Source: Verrucomicrobiota bacterium
GTDB lineage: Bacteria > Verrucomicrobiota > Verrucomicrobiia > Opitutales > Opitutaceae
Length of the DNA stretch: 47,342 nucleotides
NCBI GenBank assembly: GCA_023430565.1
Contig: JAEZAD010000237.1
Coordinates: 1-47,342 of the forward strand
Direction: 5' to 3'
A model generated the notes under the pieces. It was not told the origin of the DNA. It was given only the letters and a program-made list of their open reading frames with translations, and did no database searches. Every line of letters starts with the position of its first letter. The first letter of the stretch is position 1. Made by a program: the position numbers and the translations under genes. Shown here piece after piece: positions 7,687 through 16,060 of this stretch.

Positions 7687-10101
7687 TTAGTCAGCGCGGA
7701 GGGCGGTGAGGGGGTCGACTCGGGTGGCGCGGCGGGCGGGGAGCAGGCAGGCGAGGGCGGCGATGGCGGCGAGGGCGAGGGGGACGAGGAGGAAGGTCGG
7801 GAGGTCGAGCGGGGCGACGTCGAAGAGGAGTTTCCGCATGGCGAAGGCGGTGAGCGCGGCGCCGATGAGACCGAGGACGAGGCCGATCGCGATGGGGCGG
7901 AAACCTTGTTGGAGGATGAGCGAGACAACGGAGCGCGGCGGCGCGCCGAGGGCCATGCGAACGCCGATTTCGCGGGTGCGCTGGGTGACGGAATAGTTCG
8001 TGACAGCGTAGATGCCGACGGCGGCGAGGGTGAGGGCGAGGGCGGCGAAGCCGCCAAGCAGACCGAGGGGGAAGCGGCGGGCGGCGGAGGGTTTGGCGGT
8101 GACCTGCTCCATGCTGGCGACGTCGGTGACGGGGATGTCGGCGTCGATCTCGCGCACGACCTTCTTGAGCAACGCCTCGGCGGCGCCGACGGCGAGCGGG
8201 GTGCGGACGTGGATGTAGAAGTTGTTTTGTGGATACCGCAGATACGGGAAATAGATGTCGGGGCGGCTGGCGCCGGCGGGGCCGTCGAATTTCACGGGGC
8301 TGACGATGCCGACGATTTCGATGGGGGTGTCGCCGTCGGGCGTGACGACGGTGATGGTCTTGCCGACAGCGTCGCCGTTGGGGTAGTGGCGCTGGGCGAG
8401 GTTGGCGTCGACGAGGGCGACGCGGGGGGCGTCGAGGTCGTCGTCGGGGGTGAAGTTGCGGCCGTGCTGGACGGCGAGGCCGACGGTGGCGAAATAGCCG
8501 GGCGAGATGACGTGGTAGTTGGCCAGCGGGCGGTCGCCGGGATTTGGATACGTCTCGCCCTGGGCGGTGAACGGCAGGTTGATCCAGCTGGTGCCGATGC
8601 GGTCGAGGCTGGTGCCGAAGGATTCGATGCCGGGCGTGGCGAGGACTTTTTCGCGGAGGGTGCGATAGAAAGTCACGCGCGCTTCGTCGGAGGCGTAACG
8701 ATCCTCGAGAAACGCGACGCGGGCGGAGACGACCTGTTGCGGGCGGAAGCCCCAGGAAAAGGCTTCCATGCGGGCGAGGCTGCGGACGAGGAGGCCGGCG
8801 GCGACGAGGAGAATGAGGGAGATGGCGATCTCGCCGACGACGAGGGTGGAGCGGAGGCGGCGGGAGGCGGCGCCGGCCGCGCCGGACTTGTCGGCGGATT
8901 TGATGGCGGCGGCGAGATCGGGGCGGGTGGTGCCGAGGATGGGAGCGAGGCTGCTGAGCAGGCCGGTGAGGATCGAGACGAACAGCGCGAATCCGAGGAC
9001 CCAGCCGTCGACGCCGATGGTGGCGAGGCGGGGGATGTCGTCGGGGGCGATGTTCAGGAGCAGTTCGAGGGCCCAGAGACTGAGCAGGACGCCGAGAATG
9101 CCGCCGGCGAGGGAGAGTGTGAGGCTTTCGGTGAAGAGCTGGCGGGCGATGCGCCAGCGGGAGGCGCCGAGAGCGGCGCGGATGGCGAGCTCGCGTTCGC
9201 GCGCGGTGGCGCGGGCGAGCATGAGGTTGGCGACGTTGAGGCAGGCGATGAGGAGGACGAGGCCGACGCAGGCGAGGAGGATGGCGAATGCGGGGCGGGC
9301 GTCGCCGATGGTGTGGTCGCGGAGGTTGACGAGGTGGACGCTGCGCTGGACCTGGTTGGGGTTGGGGAGTTGGGCGAGGATGGAGGAGAGTTCGGCCTCG
9401 GCGTCGCGGGCGGTGGCGTCGGGTGCGAGTCGGCCGATGACGGTGCGGACGTAGTTGCCGCGGCCGGCGAAATCGAGCGTCTGGCCGACGGCTTGTTCGG
9501 GGACGTCGGTGGCGGGAGTGACCCAGAGCTGGGCTTCGCGGGGGAAGGCGAAGTCAGGGGGCATGATGCCGACGACGGTGAACGGTATCCGGTTGGCGGT
9601 GACGGTCTGGCCGATGATGGAGGCGTTGCCGCCGAGCTGGGTTTGCCAGTAGCTGTGGGAGACGACGGCGAGCCGGTTGGTGTTTTGTCTCGCGTCGTCG
9701 GCAGTGAACGTGCGGCCGACGGTGGCGCGGGCGCCGAGGACCGGGAGGAAGTTGGGGGTGACGATGGCGACGTTGGCGAGTGACGCACTGCCCCGACCGG
9801 TGATGGTGGCGGAGTCGACGGTGTAGGTCGCGACGTCCGAAAAGGCGCGCAGCTGGGGGGCGAGTTCGCGGAAGTCGGCGGCGAGGATGCCCACGTCGGT
9901 GCCGTTGGGATCGCTGTAGTTGTTGGCCTGCTTCTTTGCGATGAGCGTGCGCGTCGGGTCTTCGAACGGCAGAGGGCGCAGCAGGATGCCGTGGAAGAAG
10001 GAGAAGATGGCGGTGTTGGCGCCGATGCCGAGGGCGAGGGTCAGCACGATGACCGCGGTGTAGCCGGGGGACTTTAGAAGGGAGCGGAGGGCGTGTTTCA
10101 T
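7687..10101 (-). CDS. ADOP-family ABC permease (copy 4)
   Basis: An 804-residue ADOP permease beginning MKHALRSLLKSPGYTAVIVL. The first cytoplasmic hinge reads IACLNVANLMLARATARERELAIRAALGASR over about 40 residues, with Leu in place of the usual Ala or Thr before NVAN. The second FtsX half carries AVTNYSVTQRTREIGVRMALGA and the chain ends PARRATRVDPLTALRAD. Both periplasmic domains are intact. It lies 182 bases downstream of copy 5 with a hairpin between them. Start ATG at 10101; no ribosome-binding motif seen. Confidence 0.93.
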   Translation of the reverse strand: MKHALRSLLKSPGYTAVIVLTLALGIGANTAIFSFFHGILLRPLPFEDPTRTLIAKKQANNYSDPNGTDVGILAADFRELAPQLRAFSDVATYTVDSATITGRGSASLANVAIVTPNFLPVLGARATVGRTFTADDARQNTNRLAVVSHSYWQTQLGGNASIIGQTVTANRIPFTVVGIMPPDFAFPREAQLWVTPATDVPEQAVGQTLDFAGRGNYVRTVIGRLAPDATARDAEAELSSILAQLPNPNQVQRSVHLVNLRDHTIGDARPAFAILLACVGLVLLIACLNVANLMLARATARERELAIRAALGASRWRIARQLFTESLTLSLAGGILGVLLSLWALELLLNIAPDDIPRLATIGVDGWVLGFALFVSILTGLLSSLAPILGTTRPDLAAAIKSADKSGAAGAASRRLRSTLVVGEIAISLILLVAAGLLVRSLARMEAFSWGFRPQQVVSARVAFLEDRYASDEARVTFYRTLREKVLATPGIESFGTSLDRIGTSWINLPFTAQGETYPNPGDRPLANYHVISPGYFATVGLAVQHGRNFTPDDDLDAPRVALVDANLAQRHYPNGDAVGKTITVVTPDGDTPIEIVGIVSPVKFDGPAGASRPDIYFPYLRYPQNNFYIHVRTPLAVGAAEALLKKVVREIDADIPVTDVASMEQVTAKPSAARRFPLGLLGGFAALALTLAAVGIYAVTNYSVTQRTREIGVRMALGAPPRSVVSLILQQGFRPIAIGLVLGLIGAALTAFAMRKLLFDVAPLDLPTFLLVPLALAAIAALACLLPARRATRVDPLTALRAD

Positions 10102-10163
10102 ACGCAGTTTCGGGTTACAACTTACGTCTAAATGGAAGTTGAAGAGGCGGAGAGGCGGAGGTC

Positions 10164-10250
10164 GTGCTCGTGAGCGTTGCTCTTAATCGTGATCGGGACG
10201 TGGGAGGTGGGTCGGCGGAAGAGCACGAGCACGATTACGAGCACGAGCAC
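10164..10250. repeat. Hexamer-armed hairpin repeat between permeases 4 and 5
   Basis: The right arm (10221-10250) is the cleanest copy of the family: GAGCAC twice, GATTAC, GAGCAC twice. The left arm (10164-10194) is GTGCTC, GTGAGC, GTTGCTC, TTAATC, GTGATC. The GGGACG-rich loop is 26 bases. It stands 33 bases from the stop of copy 5; the gap contains GAACGAG-like remnants. Confidence 0.8.
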
Positions 10251-10283
10251 GGAGACGGGGAACGAGGGGGAAGAAGGAACGAA

Positions 10284-12665
10284 CTAGTCGGAGCGGAGGG
10301 CGGTCATCGGATCCACTTTGGTGGCGCGGCGGGCGGGGAGGAGACAGGAGGCGGCGCCGACGAGCAGGAGGAGAAGGGTGACGGCGAGGAAGGTGGTGGG
10401 GTCGAGCGGATCGACTTCGTAGAGCTGGCTGCGCAGGAAGAGGGCGGCCAGGCCGGCGACGACGGCGCCGGAGGCGAGACCGATGAGGATAACTTTCAGC
10501 CCGTCGGAGAGGACGAGTTGGATGACGTCGCGGGCGGCGGCGCCGAGCGCGAGGCGGATGCCCATTTCGCGAGTGCGTTGGGTGACGGTGTAAGCCATGA
10601 CGCCGTAGATGCCGATGCAGGCGAGGAGGAGCGCGACGCCGGCGAACAGGCTGAGCAGCGTGAGCATCACGGTGCGGAACGAGAGGGTGGCGCGCGCGAG
10701 CTCGTCGAGGGTGTTGAGATCGGAGATGGGCTGATCGGGGTGGACGTTGCGGACGGCCTGGCGAACTTGCGCGGCGAGCGTGAGCGGCGAGACGCCGGTG
10801 CGCACGATGTAGTGCGTGTGCCACGGGAAGTGGACCTGGGCGAAATAGACCTGGAGGGCCGGCTCGTTATCGAGGGCGAATTTGCGGATGTCGCCGACGA
10901 CGCCGACGATTTCCCAGGCGTCGTTCTTGAACCAGATGCGATGGCCGAGCGGATCCTGGCCGTCGGGAAAAAAGCGGGACACCATGCTCTCGCTGATGAG
11001 CATGACCTTGGGGGCGTCGGCGCGGTTGTCGGCCTCGGTGAGATGCCGGCCGCGGAGGAGCGGGATGCCCATGGCGTCGAAGTAGCCGGGCGAGACCCCG
11101 TCGAAGCCGGCGGTGATGTTGGCATCGGTCTGCGGCTGATCGGCGCGACGAACGGCGTCGCCGAAAAAGCGACGGCCGTTCATCGGAATGGCGGAGGTCA
11201 TGCCGGCGGCGGTGACGCCGGGGATCCGGCGCAACTCGTCGAGGATGCGATCGGTGAACTGAAGGCGTTTTTCGGTGGTTTGGGCGGTGTCGCCGGACTG
11301 CACGACGCGGAACGTGAGCGCGCCGGCGCGGTTGAAGCCGGTGCGGGCGGCGGCGGCGTTGAAGAAGCTGCGTATCAGCAATCCGGCGACGACGAGGAGG
11401 ATGACGGTGAGGGCGGTTTCGCCGACGATGAGGGCGGATTGGAGGCGCTTGCGTTTGCCGGAGGTGGCGGTGCGGACGCCTTCCTTGAGGCTTTCGTTCA
11501 CGTCGGGGCGCGAGGCGCCGAGAGCGGGCAGCAGGCCGGTGAGCAGCCCGGTGAGGAGGGTGGCGCCGATGGCGAAGGCGAGGACGCGGAAATCGAGACC
11601 GATATCGAGACGCTGGACGTTGTTGACCTGGGCGAAGGCGAGCAGCGGATCGATCGCGAAGCTGGCGAGCCAGACGCCACCGAGTCCGCCGAGGACGGCG
11701 AGGAGAAGACTTTCGGAGAGAAGTTGGCGGATGATGCGGCCGCGGGAAGCGCCGAGGGCGGCGCGGAGGGCGAATTCGCCCTGGCGGGCGGCGGTGCGGG
11801 CGAGGAGGAGGTTGGCGACGTTGGCGCAGGCGATGAGCAGGACGACGGCGACGGACCAGAAGAGCAGGCCAAGCGGCTGGCGGGCGCCGCCGAACATCTG
11901 CTCCTGCAAGGTGCGCACGGCGACGGACCAATCTTTTTTTCGCTCGGGGTAGAGGTGGTTGAAGCTTTGTTTGACCGCGGTGAGCTGGGCGGCGGCGGCT
12001 TCGGGGGTCGCGCCAGGTTTCAACCGCGCGAGCGTGGTGGTGACGTAGGTGTAGTTGCGGTCCTGCTTATGCTCGGCGGACAAGAGGCCGGTGGGCGCGA
12101 GGAAGTCGACCTCGGGATTGAGGAGCGCATCCGGTTCCAGGATACCGATGATCTGGTAGGCGTCGCCGTCGAGTTGGAGAAGTTGGCCGACGATGGTGGC
12201 GTCGCCGTTCAGCGTGGTTTGCCAGAAGCGATGGCTGACGATGGCGAGGTGGTGGTTGGCGCCGGCGACGTCATCTTCCGGGCGGAAATCGCGGCCTTGG
12301 GCCGGGCGGAGTCCGAAGACGGAGAGGAACTGCGGGGTGACTTCCCAGACCTGGACGATGCGAGGGTCGCCGTGGCCGGTGAGGTTCTTGGTGATGGCGT
12401 GAGACGCGGCGACGAACTCGAAGTGCTGCTGGTGTTCCTGCCATTCGAGGAACGTGCCGCCGCAGGAGCCGGCGAAGGCGCCGGGCGCGGGCGACTCGGC
12501 GATTTCGACGATGCGAGAAGAGTCGCGGTAGGGGAGCGGGTTGAGGAGGAGGCCGGAAAGAACGCTGAAGATCGCGGTGGTGGAGCCGATGCCGAGCGCG
12601 AGGGTGAGGATCGCGATGAACGAAAAGCCCGGAGATTTGCGGAGCTGGCGGAGGGCGAGTTTCAT
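10284..12665 (-). CDS. ADOP-family ABC permease (copy 5)
   Basis: A 793-residue ADOP permease, the shortest copy, starting MKLALRQLRKSPGFSFIAIL. Its N-terminal helix carries LGIGSTTAIFSVL. The first FtsX hinge is IACANVANLLLART followed by RQGEFALRAALGASRGRIIRQ. The second half has AYTVTQRTREMGIRLALGAAARDVIQ, and the C-terminus is PARRATKVDPMTALRSD. The first periplasmic domain includes a Cys in FAGSCGGTFLEW. Both halves are complete, so it is presumed functional. Start ATG at 12665. Confidence 0.93.
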   Translation of the reverse strand: MKLALRQLRKSPGFSFIAILTLALGIGSTTAIFSVLSGLLLNPLPYRDSSRIVEIAESPAPGAFAGSCGGTFLEWQEHQQHFEFVAASHAITKNLTGHGDPRIVQVWEVTPQFLSVFGLRPAQGRDFRPEDDVAGANHHLAIVSHRFWQTTLNGDATIVGQLLQLDGDAYQIIGILEPDALLNPEVDFLAPTGLLSAEHKQDRNYTYVTTTLARLKPGATPEAAAAQLTAVKQSFNHLYPERKKDWSVAVRTLQEQMFGGARQPLGLLFWSVAVVLLIACANVANLLLARTAARQGEFALRAALGASRGRIIRQLLSESLLLAVLGGLGGVWLASFAIDPLLAFAQVNNVQRLDIGLDFRVLAFAIGATLLTGLLTGLLPALGASRPDVNESLKEGVRTATSGKRKRLQSALIVGETALTVILLVVAGLLIRSFFNAAAARTGFNRAGALTFRVVQSGDTAQTTEKRLQFTDRILDELRRIPGVTAAGMTSAIPMNGRRFFGDAVRRADQPQTDANITAGFDGVSPGYFDAMGIPLLRGRHLTEADNRADAPKVMLISESMVSRFFPDGQDPLGHRIWFKNDAWEIVGVVGDIRKFALDNEPALQVYFAQVHFPWHTHYIVRTGVSPLTLAAQVRQAVRNVHPDQPISDLNTLDELARATLSFRTVMLTLLSLFAGVALLLACIGIYGVMAYTVTQRTREMGIRLALGAAARDVIQLVLSDGLKVILIGLASGAVVAGLAALFLRSQLYEVDPLDPTTFLAVTLLLLLVGAASCLLPARRATKVDPMTALRSD

Positions 12666-12683
12666 TTTCGGAGATCGGGTTTT

Positions 12684-12773
12684 GCTCTTTCTCGTTCTCG
12701 TAAACGTTCTCTCGCGTTCCTGGGGAATCGATGGCGTGAGCGGGCGAGAACGAGAACGAGGAACGAGAACGAT
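12684..12773. repeat. Hexamer-armed hairpin repeat between permeases 5 and 6
   Basis: The left arm (12684-12720) contains TTTCTC, GTTCTC, GTAAAC, GTTCTC. The right arm (12746-12773) contains GAGAAC twice, GAGGAAC, GAGAAC and ends in GAT two bases before the TAA of copy 6. The loop is about 25 bases. Confidence 0.78.
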
Positions 12774-12775
12774 TT

Positions 12776-15169
12776 TTACTCGGCGCGGAGGGCGACGACG
12801 GGGTCGACGCGGCTGGCGCGTCGGGCGGGGAGCCAGCAGGCGAGAAGGCCGATGAAGACGAGGACGGCCACGACCGCAGCGAGGCTGAGCGGGTCCATGG
12901 GCGACACTTCGTAAAGGACGCTGCTGAGGAGGCGGGAGACGGCGACCGATGCGAGCAGGCCGACGCCCAATCCGGCGACCGCGAGGCGAAGGCCTTGTCG
13001 CACCACGAGGTGGCGCACGGATGCAGAGGGAGCGCCGAGCGCCATGCGAATGCCGACCTCGCGGGTGCGCTGGCCGACGATGTAGCTGAGCACGCCATAA
13101 AGCCCGATCGCGGCGAGCAGGAGGGCGACGCCGCCGAAGACGGCGAGCAGGATGAGCATAGTGCGCTGGTTGGAGACGGTGCTGTCGAACAACTCGTCCA
13201 TGGTGCGGATCGCGAAGATGGGCAGTGTGGGCTCGACCTCGCGCATGGCGGAACGAATCGAGGAGGCGAGCGCGGAGGGCTCGATGGACGTGCGGAGCAC
13301 GAAGGCGAGATTGGCCGGCGGGGATTGGCGGTAGGGAAAATAGAGCTGAACGCGGGTGTCCTGGCCGAGGCCGAAATTCTGCACGTGTCCGACGACGCCG
13401 ATGATGGTGAAAAAATTCGAAGCATCCGAACTGCCGATGCGGATGCGTTTGCCGATGGGATCCTGGCCGGGGAAGTGAGTTTCGGCGAAGGTGGTGTCGA
13501 CGATGCAGACGTCGTCGTCGGCGGGCATTTCGCGATCGGTGAACGTGCGACCGCGAAGGAGCGGGATGCGCATCGTTTCGAAATAGTCGCGGCTGGCGGC
13601 GTTGTTTTCGGTGGAGAACAGGCGGCCGGGGCCGGGATCGGCGGCGCCCTCGGGGAGGAAGAATGTCTGGTTGCCGTTTCCGCTGAGCGGGAGCGGATTG
13701 GTCAGTGCGGCGGAGGTGACGCCCGGCAGTTCACGGAGGCGGCTGAGGGCGCGGTCGAGAAGTTGGGTGCGCTGGGTGGCGTCGGCCCAGTCGCGTCCGG
13801 GCATGGAGTAGAGGAAGGAGGCGACGTGATCGGTTTTGAGGCCGGTGTCGGCGCGATAGAGATTGTGCAGCGTGCGGATCATCAGGCCGGAGACGAAGAG
13901 CAGCACGCAGGTGAGGGCGAACTCGCTGGAGACGAGGGCGGAGCGCCAGCGCGTTTGAACGCCGCCGGCGCTGCCGCGCGTGCCGGTCGCGGAGAGGGCT
14001 TCGCTGAGGTTGATCTTCGAGGCGGTGAGCGCGGGCACGAGGCCGAAGAGGAGGGTGACGCCGACGCCGACGCCGACGGCGAAAGCGAACACGTTGAAAT
14101 CCATCGTCACCTGCGAACCGAAGCTGGAGTTGGCGGGGATGAGGGACTTGATGGCCTCCATGGTGGTGTGACCGATGAGCAGGCCGAGGGCGGTGCCGGC
14201 GAGGCTGAGGAGGAGGGTTTCGGCGAGGACGAGGCGAATGAGTTGGGCGCGGCTGGCGCCGATCGCGGCGCGAATCGAAAACTCGCGGGAGCGGACGGAG
14301 GCGCGGGCGAGGAGGAGGTTGGCGACGTTGGCGCAGGCGATGAGCAGGACGCCGGACGCGGCGGCGAAGGCGACCCATATGCTTGTGCGAGCCTGGCCGA
14401 GGACGGTGTCGACGAGCGGCTGGAGCGAGACGGAGTTGCCGGTGTTTGTTTTCGGGTGTTCCTGCGCGAGCTGTCGGGCCACCGCGACCAGGTCGGTGCG
14501 CGCAGCTTCGATCGTGACGCCGGGGCGGAGGCGGCCGATGCAGTAAAGGCCCGGGTGGTTGCCGCGGTCCATGAGTTGATCGGCGGAGAGTCCGACGGGA
14601 ACCCAGACATCGGTCTGATTGCCCGGCACCCGGAAATGCGCGGGCATGATGCCGACGATGGTGTAGATCTCGCCGCTGAGCGTGAGGGTGGCGCCGATGG
14701 CGTCGGGCGCGGCGCCGAAGGAGCGGCGCCAGAACGATTCGCTGATGAGCGCGGTGGGGGCGGCGCCCGGGCGGTCTTCGTCGGCGCGGAACCAGCGACC
14801 GGCGAGGGGTTGGACGCCGAGCGCGGGCCACAGGTCGTGGCTGAACTGGGCGCCGGCGATGCGTTCGGTTTCCGAGGAGCCGACGTGGTTGAAGCTCTGG
14901 TTACGGAAAGTCCCGAAGTGCGCGAAGCTTTGCTGGCGTTCGCGCCAGTCCAGGAAGTTTGGATACGCGACCGACATGTTCGGCACCTGCTCGGAGTGTT
15001 CGCCGAAGAAAACGAGCTCGTTGACGTGGGGGAGGGGAAGCGGGCGGACGAGGAGCGCGTTGAGAAAACTGAAAACGCCGGAGTTCGCCCCGATGCCGAG
15101 CCCGAGGGTGAGGACGGCGACGAGCGTGAAGCCGGGGGATTTGAGCAGGGTGCGGAGGGCGAGGCGCAT
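12776..15169 (-). CDS. ADOP-family ABC permease (copy 6)
   Basis: A 797-residue ADOP permease starting MRLALRTLLKSPGFTLVAVL, with LGIGANSGVFSFLNALLVRPLP as the first-helix motif; NSGVF is unlike the NTAIF or NTSMF of the other copies. The first cytoplasmic hinge is IACANVANLLLARASVRSREFSIRAAIGASR. The second half has SYIVGQRTREVGIRMALGAPSASV, and the chain ends PARRASRVDPVVALRAE, where VVAL replaces the common MTAL. Both periplasmic domains are complete. Start ATG at 15169. The secreted-protein gene at 15321-15962 lies upstream in the same direction. Confidence 0.92.
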   Translation of the reverse strand: MRLALRTLLKSPGFTLVAVLTLGLGIGANSGVFSFLNALLVRPLPLPHVNELVFFGEHSEQVPNMSVAYPNFLDWRERQQSFAHFGTFRNQSFNHVGSSETERIAGAQFSHDLWPALGVQPLAGRWFRADEDRPGAAPTALISESFWRRSFGAAPDAIGATLTLSGEIYTIVGIMPAHFRVPGNQTDVWVPVGLSADQLMDRGNHPGLYCIGRLRPGVTIEAARTDLVAVARQLAQEHPKTNTGNSVSLQPLVDTVLGQARTSIWVAFAAASGVLLIACANVANLLLARASVRSREFSIRAAIGASRAQLIRLVLAETLLLSLAGTALGLLIGHTTMEAIKSLIPANSSFGSQVTMDFNVFAFAVGVGVGVTLLFGLVPALTASKINLSEALSATGTRGSAGGVQTRWRSALVSSEFALTCVLLFVSGLMIRTLHNLYRADTGLKTDHVASFLYSMPGRDWADATQRTQLLDRALSRLRELPGVTSAALTNPLPLSGNGNQTFFLPEGAADPGPGRLFSTENNAASRDYFETMRIPLLRGRTFTDREMPADDDVCIVDTTFAETHFPGQDPIGKRIRIGSSDASNFFTIIGVVGHVQNFGLGQDTRVQLYFPYRQSPPANLAFVLRTSIEPSALASSIRSAMREVEPTLPIFAIRTMDELFDSTVSNQRTMLILLAVFGGVALLLAAIGLYGVLSYIVGQRTREVGIRMALGAPSASVRHLVVRQGLRLAVAGLGVGLLASVAVSRLLSSVLYEVSPMDPLSLAAVVAVLVFIGLLACWLPARRASRVDPVVALRAE

Positions 15170-15232
15170 GGCGGTCGGTTTAAGTCTTGAGATTAAGTTG
15201 AAGCGGCCACGTCAGGCGGGAGCGGCGGGAAA

Positions 15233-15316
15233 GAGCACGAGCACGAGCACGATCAGGAGCACGAAGCCGGGGGGACGAGGGGGAGAAAGATAAAGAGAAA
15301 GAGGAAAGAGAAAGAT
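15233..15316. repeat. Two right-type hexamer arms without a left arm
   Basis: The first arm (15233-15262) is GAGCAC three times, GATCAG, GAGCAC. The second (15283-15316) is GAGAAA, GATAAA, GAGAAA, GAGGAAA, GAGAAA, GAT. Both point the same way, and I see no complementary left arm before the permease start at 15169. The second arm ends four bases before the TAG of the 15321-15962 gene. Confidence 0.7.
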
Positions 15317-15320
15317 TGGA

Positions 15321-15962
15321 TTAGGGGGCGGGGGTGAGCTTCAGGTTGGCGAAGTCGCCGCTGGAGCCGTTGCCGACCCAGAGGCCGATCTGGCCGGTGG
15401 AGCGGTCGGAGAGGGATTCGACGACGAGGCAAGGATCGGAGGCGTCGTTGACGAAGACGGAGACGGTGCGGTTTTCGATGACGATGCGGGCGTGAAACCA
15501 GTCGTCGGGATTCGGGACGGGCGAGACGGGGGCTTCGTATTTGCCGGGGTGTTGCTCGCGGAGGGTTGGCCAGTCGTGGCCGGGGAGGGAAATGTATTGG
15601 ACGGCGCGGGAGCGGCGGATGGCGTCGGGTTGCCGGAAGTTGAACGGGCGGAAGTAGACGGCTTCGTAGGTGGCGTCGTCGGCGCCGTGGAAGGCGAGGC
15701 CGACGAAGCTCTGGCCGGGTTTGTTGGCGCCGCGGAGGTCGAGTTCCAGGGTGCCGTTGGAGAAGTCGGAGCCGACGAGCCAGGCGACGCCGGCGTTGTT
15801 GCCGACGTCGAGGCGAAGGGCGTTGGGTTTTTCGGGGACGGGTGTCGCGGCGCGGTTGTGGATGCGCCAGGTGGTGGAGTCGGAGAGGGCGGTGAGGTTG
15901 GGTTGAGTGGTGACGGCGTGAGCGAGCGAGGTGAGAGCGAGGGTGAGGAGGAGGGACTTCAT
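15321..15962 (-). CDS. Secreted ConA-like/DUF1080-type protein
   Basis: A 213-residue protein with a signal peptide at about 1-16 (MKSLLLTLALTSLAHA). The mature part looks like a single concanavalin-A-like beta-sandwich of the DUF1080/LamG kind: FSNGTLELDLRGAN and FVGLAFHGADDATYEAVYFRPFNF at about 68-108, WFHARIVIENRTVSVFVND at about 155-173, and GQIGLWVGNGSSGDFANLKLTP at the end. This fold binds or hydrolyses carbohydrates in many Verrucomicrobiota proteins, but no catalytic set can be assigned here. It sits inside the permease array in the same direction, so co-expression is likely. Its relation to the transporters is unknown. Confidence 0.75.
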   Translation of the reverse strand: MKSLLLTLALTSLAHAVTTQPNLTALSDSTTWRIHNRAATPVPEKPNALRLDVGNNAGVAWLVGSDFSNGTLELDLRGANKPGQSFVGLAFHGADDATYEAVYFRPFNFRQPDAIRRSRAVQYISLPGHDWPTLREQHPGKYEAPVSPVPNPDDWFHARIVIENRTVSVFVNDASDPCLVVESLSDRSTGQIGLWVGNGSSGDFANLKLTPAP

Positions 15963-15977
15963 GGGCGGGGAAAGTTC

Positions 15978-16054
15978 GTGCTCGTGATCTTGATTCGTGC
16001 TCGTGATCGAAGGCCGGGGGGATCGAGCACGAGCACGATTACGAGCAGGAGCAC
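15978..16054. repeat. Hexamer-armed hairpin repeat upstream of the secreted-protein gene
   Basis: The left arm (15978-16008) is GTGCTC, GTGATC, TTGATTC, GTGCTC, GTGATC. The right arm (16025-16054) is GAGCAC twice, GATTAC, GAGCAG, GAGCAC. The loop is only 16 bases. The right arm is six bases from the TAA of the 16061-18472 permease. Confidence 0.8.
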
Positions 16055-16060
16055 GAGGGG

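Noticed and set aside
7539..8057. 173-codon N-terminal extension of permease copy 3
   Set aside because: Low-complexity Ser/Pro/Arg sequence overlapping the next permease out of frame; the conserved N-terminus starts at 7538.
12684..12773. Hexamer hairpins as ordinary intrinsic terminators
   Set aside because: No consistent U-tract follows the stems in either direction, and most lie between co-directional genes that probably share a transcript. True terminators in this window (30964, 37875, 38702) look different.
10164..12914. Very long plus-strand open frame rich in Gly, Glu and Ala
   Set aside because: Shadow of the minus-strand permease caused by high-GC third positions; the same holds for the plus-strand frames at 7444-9783 and 5592-7556.
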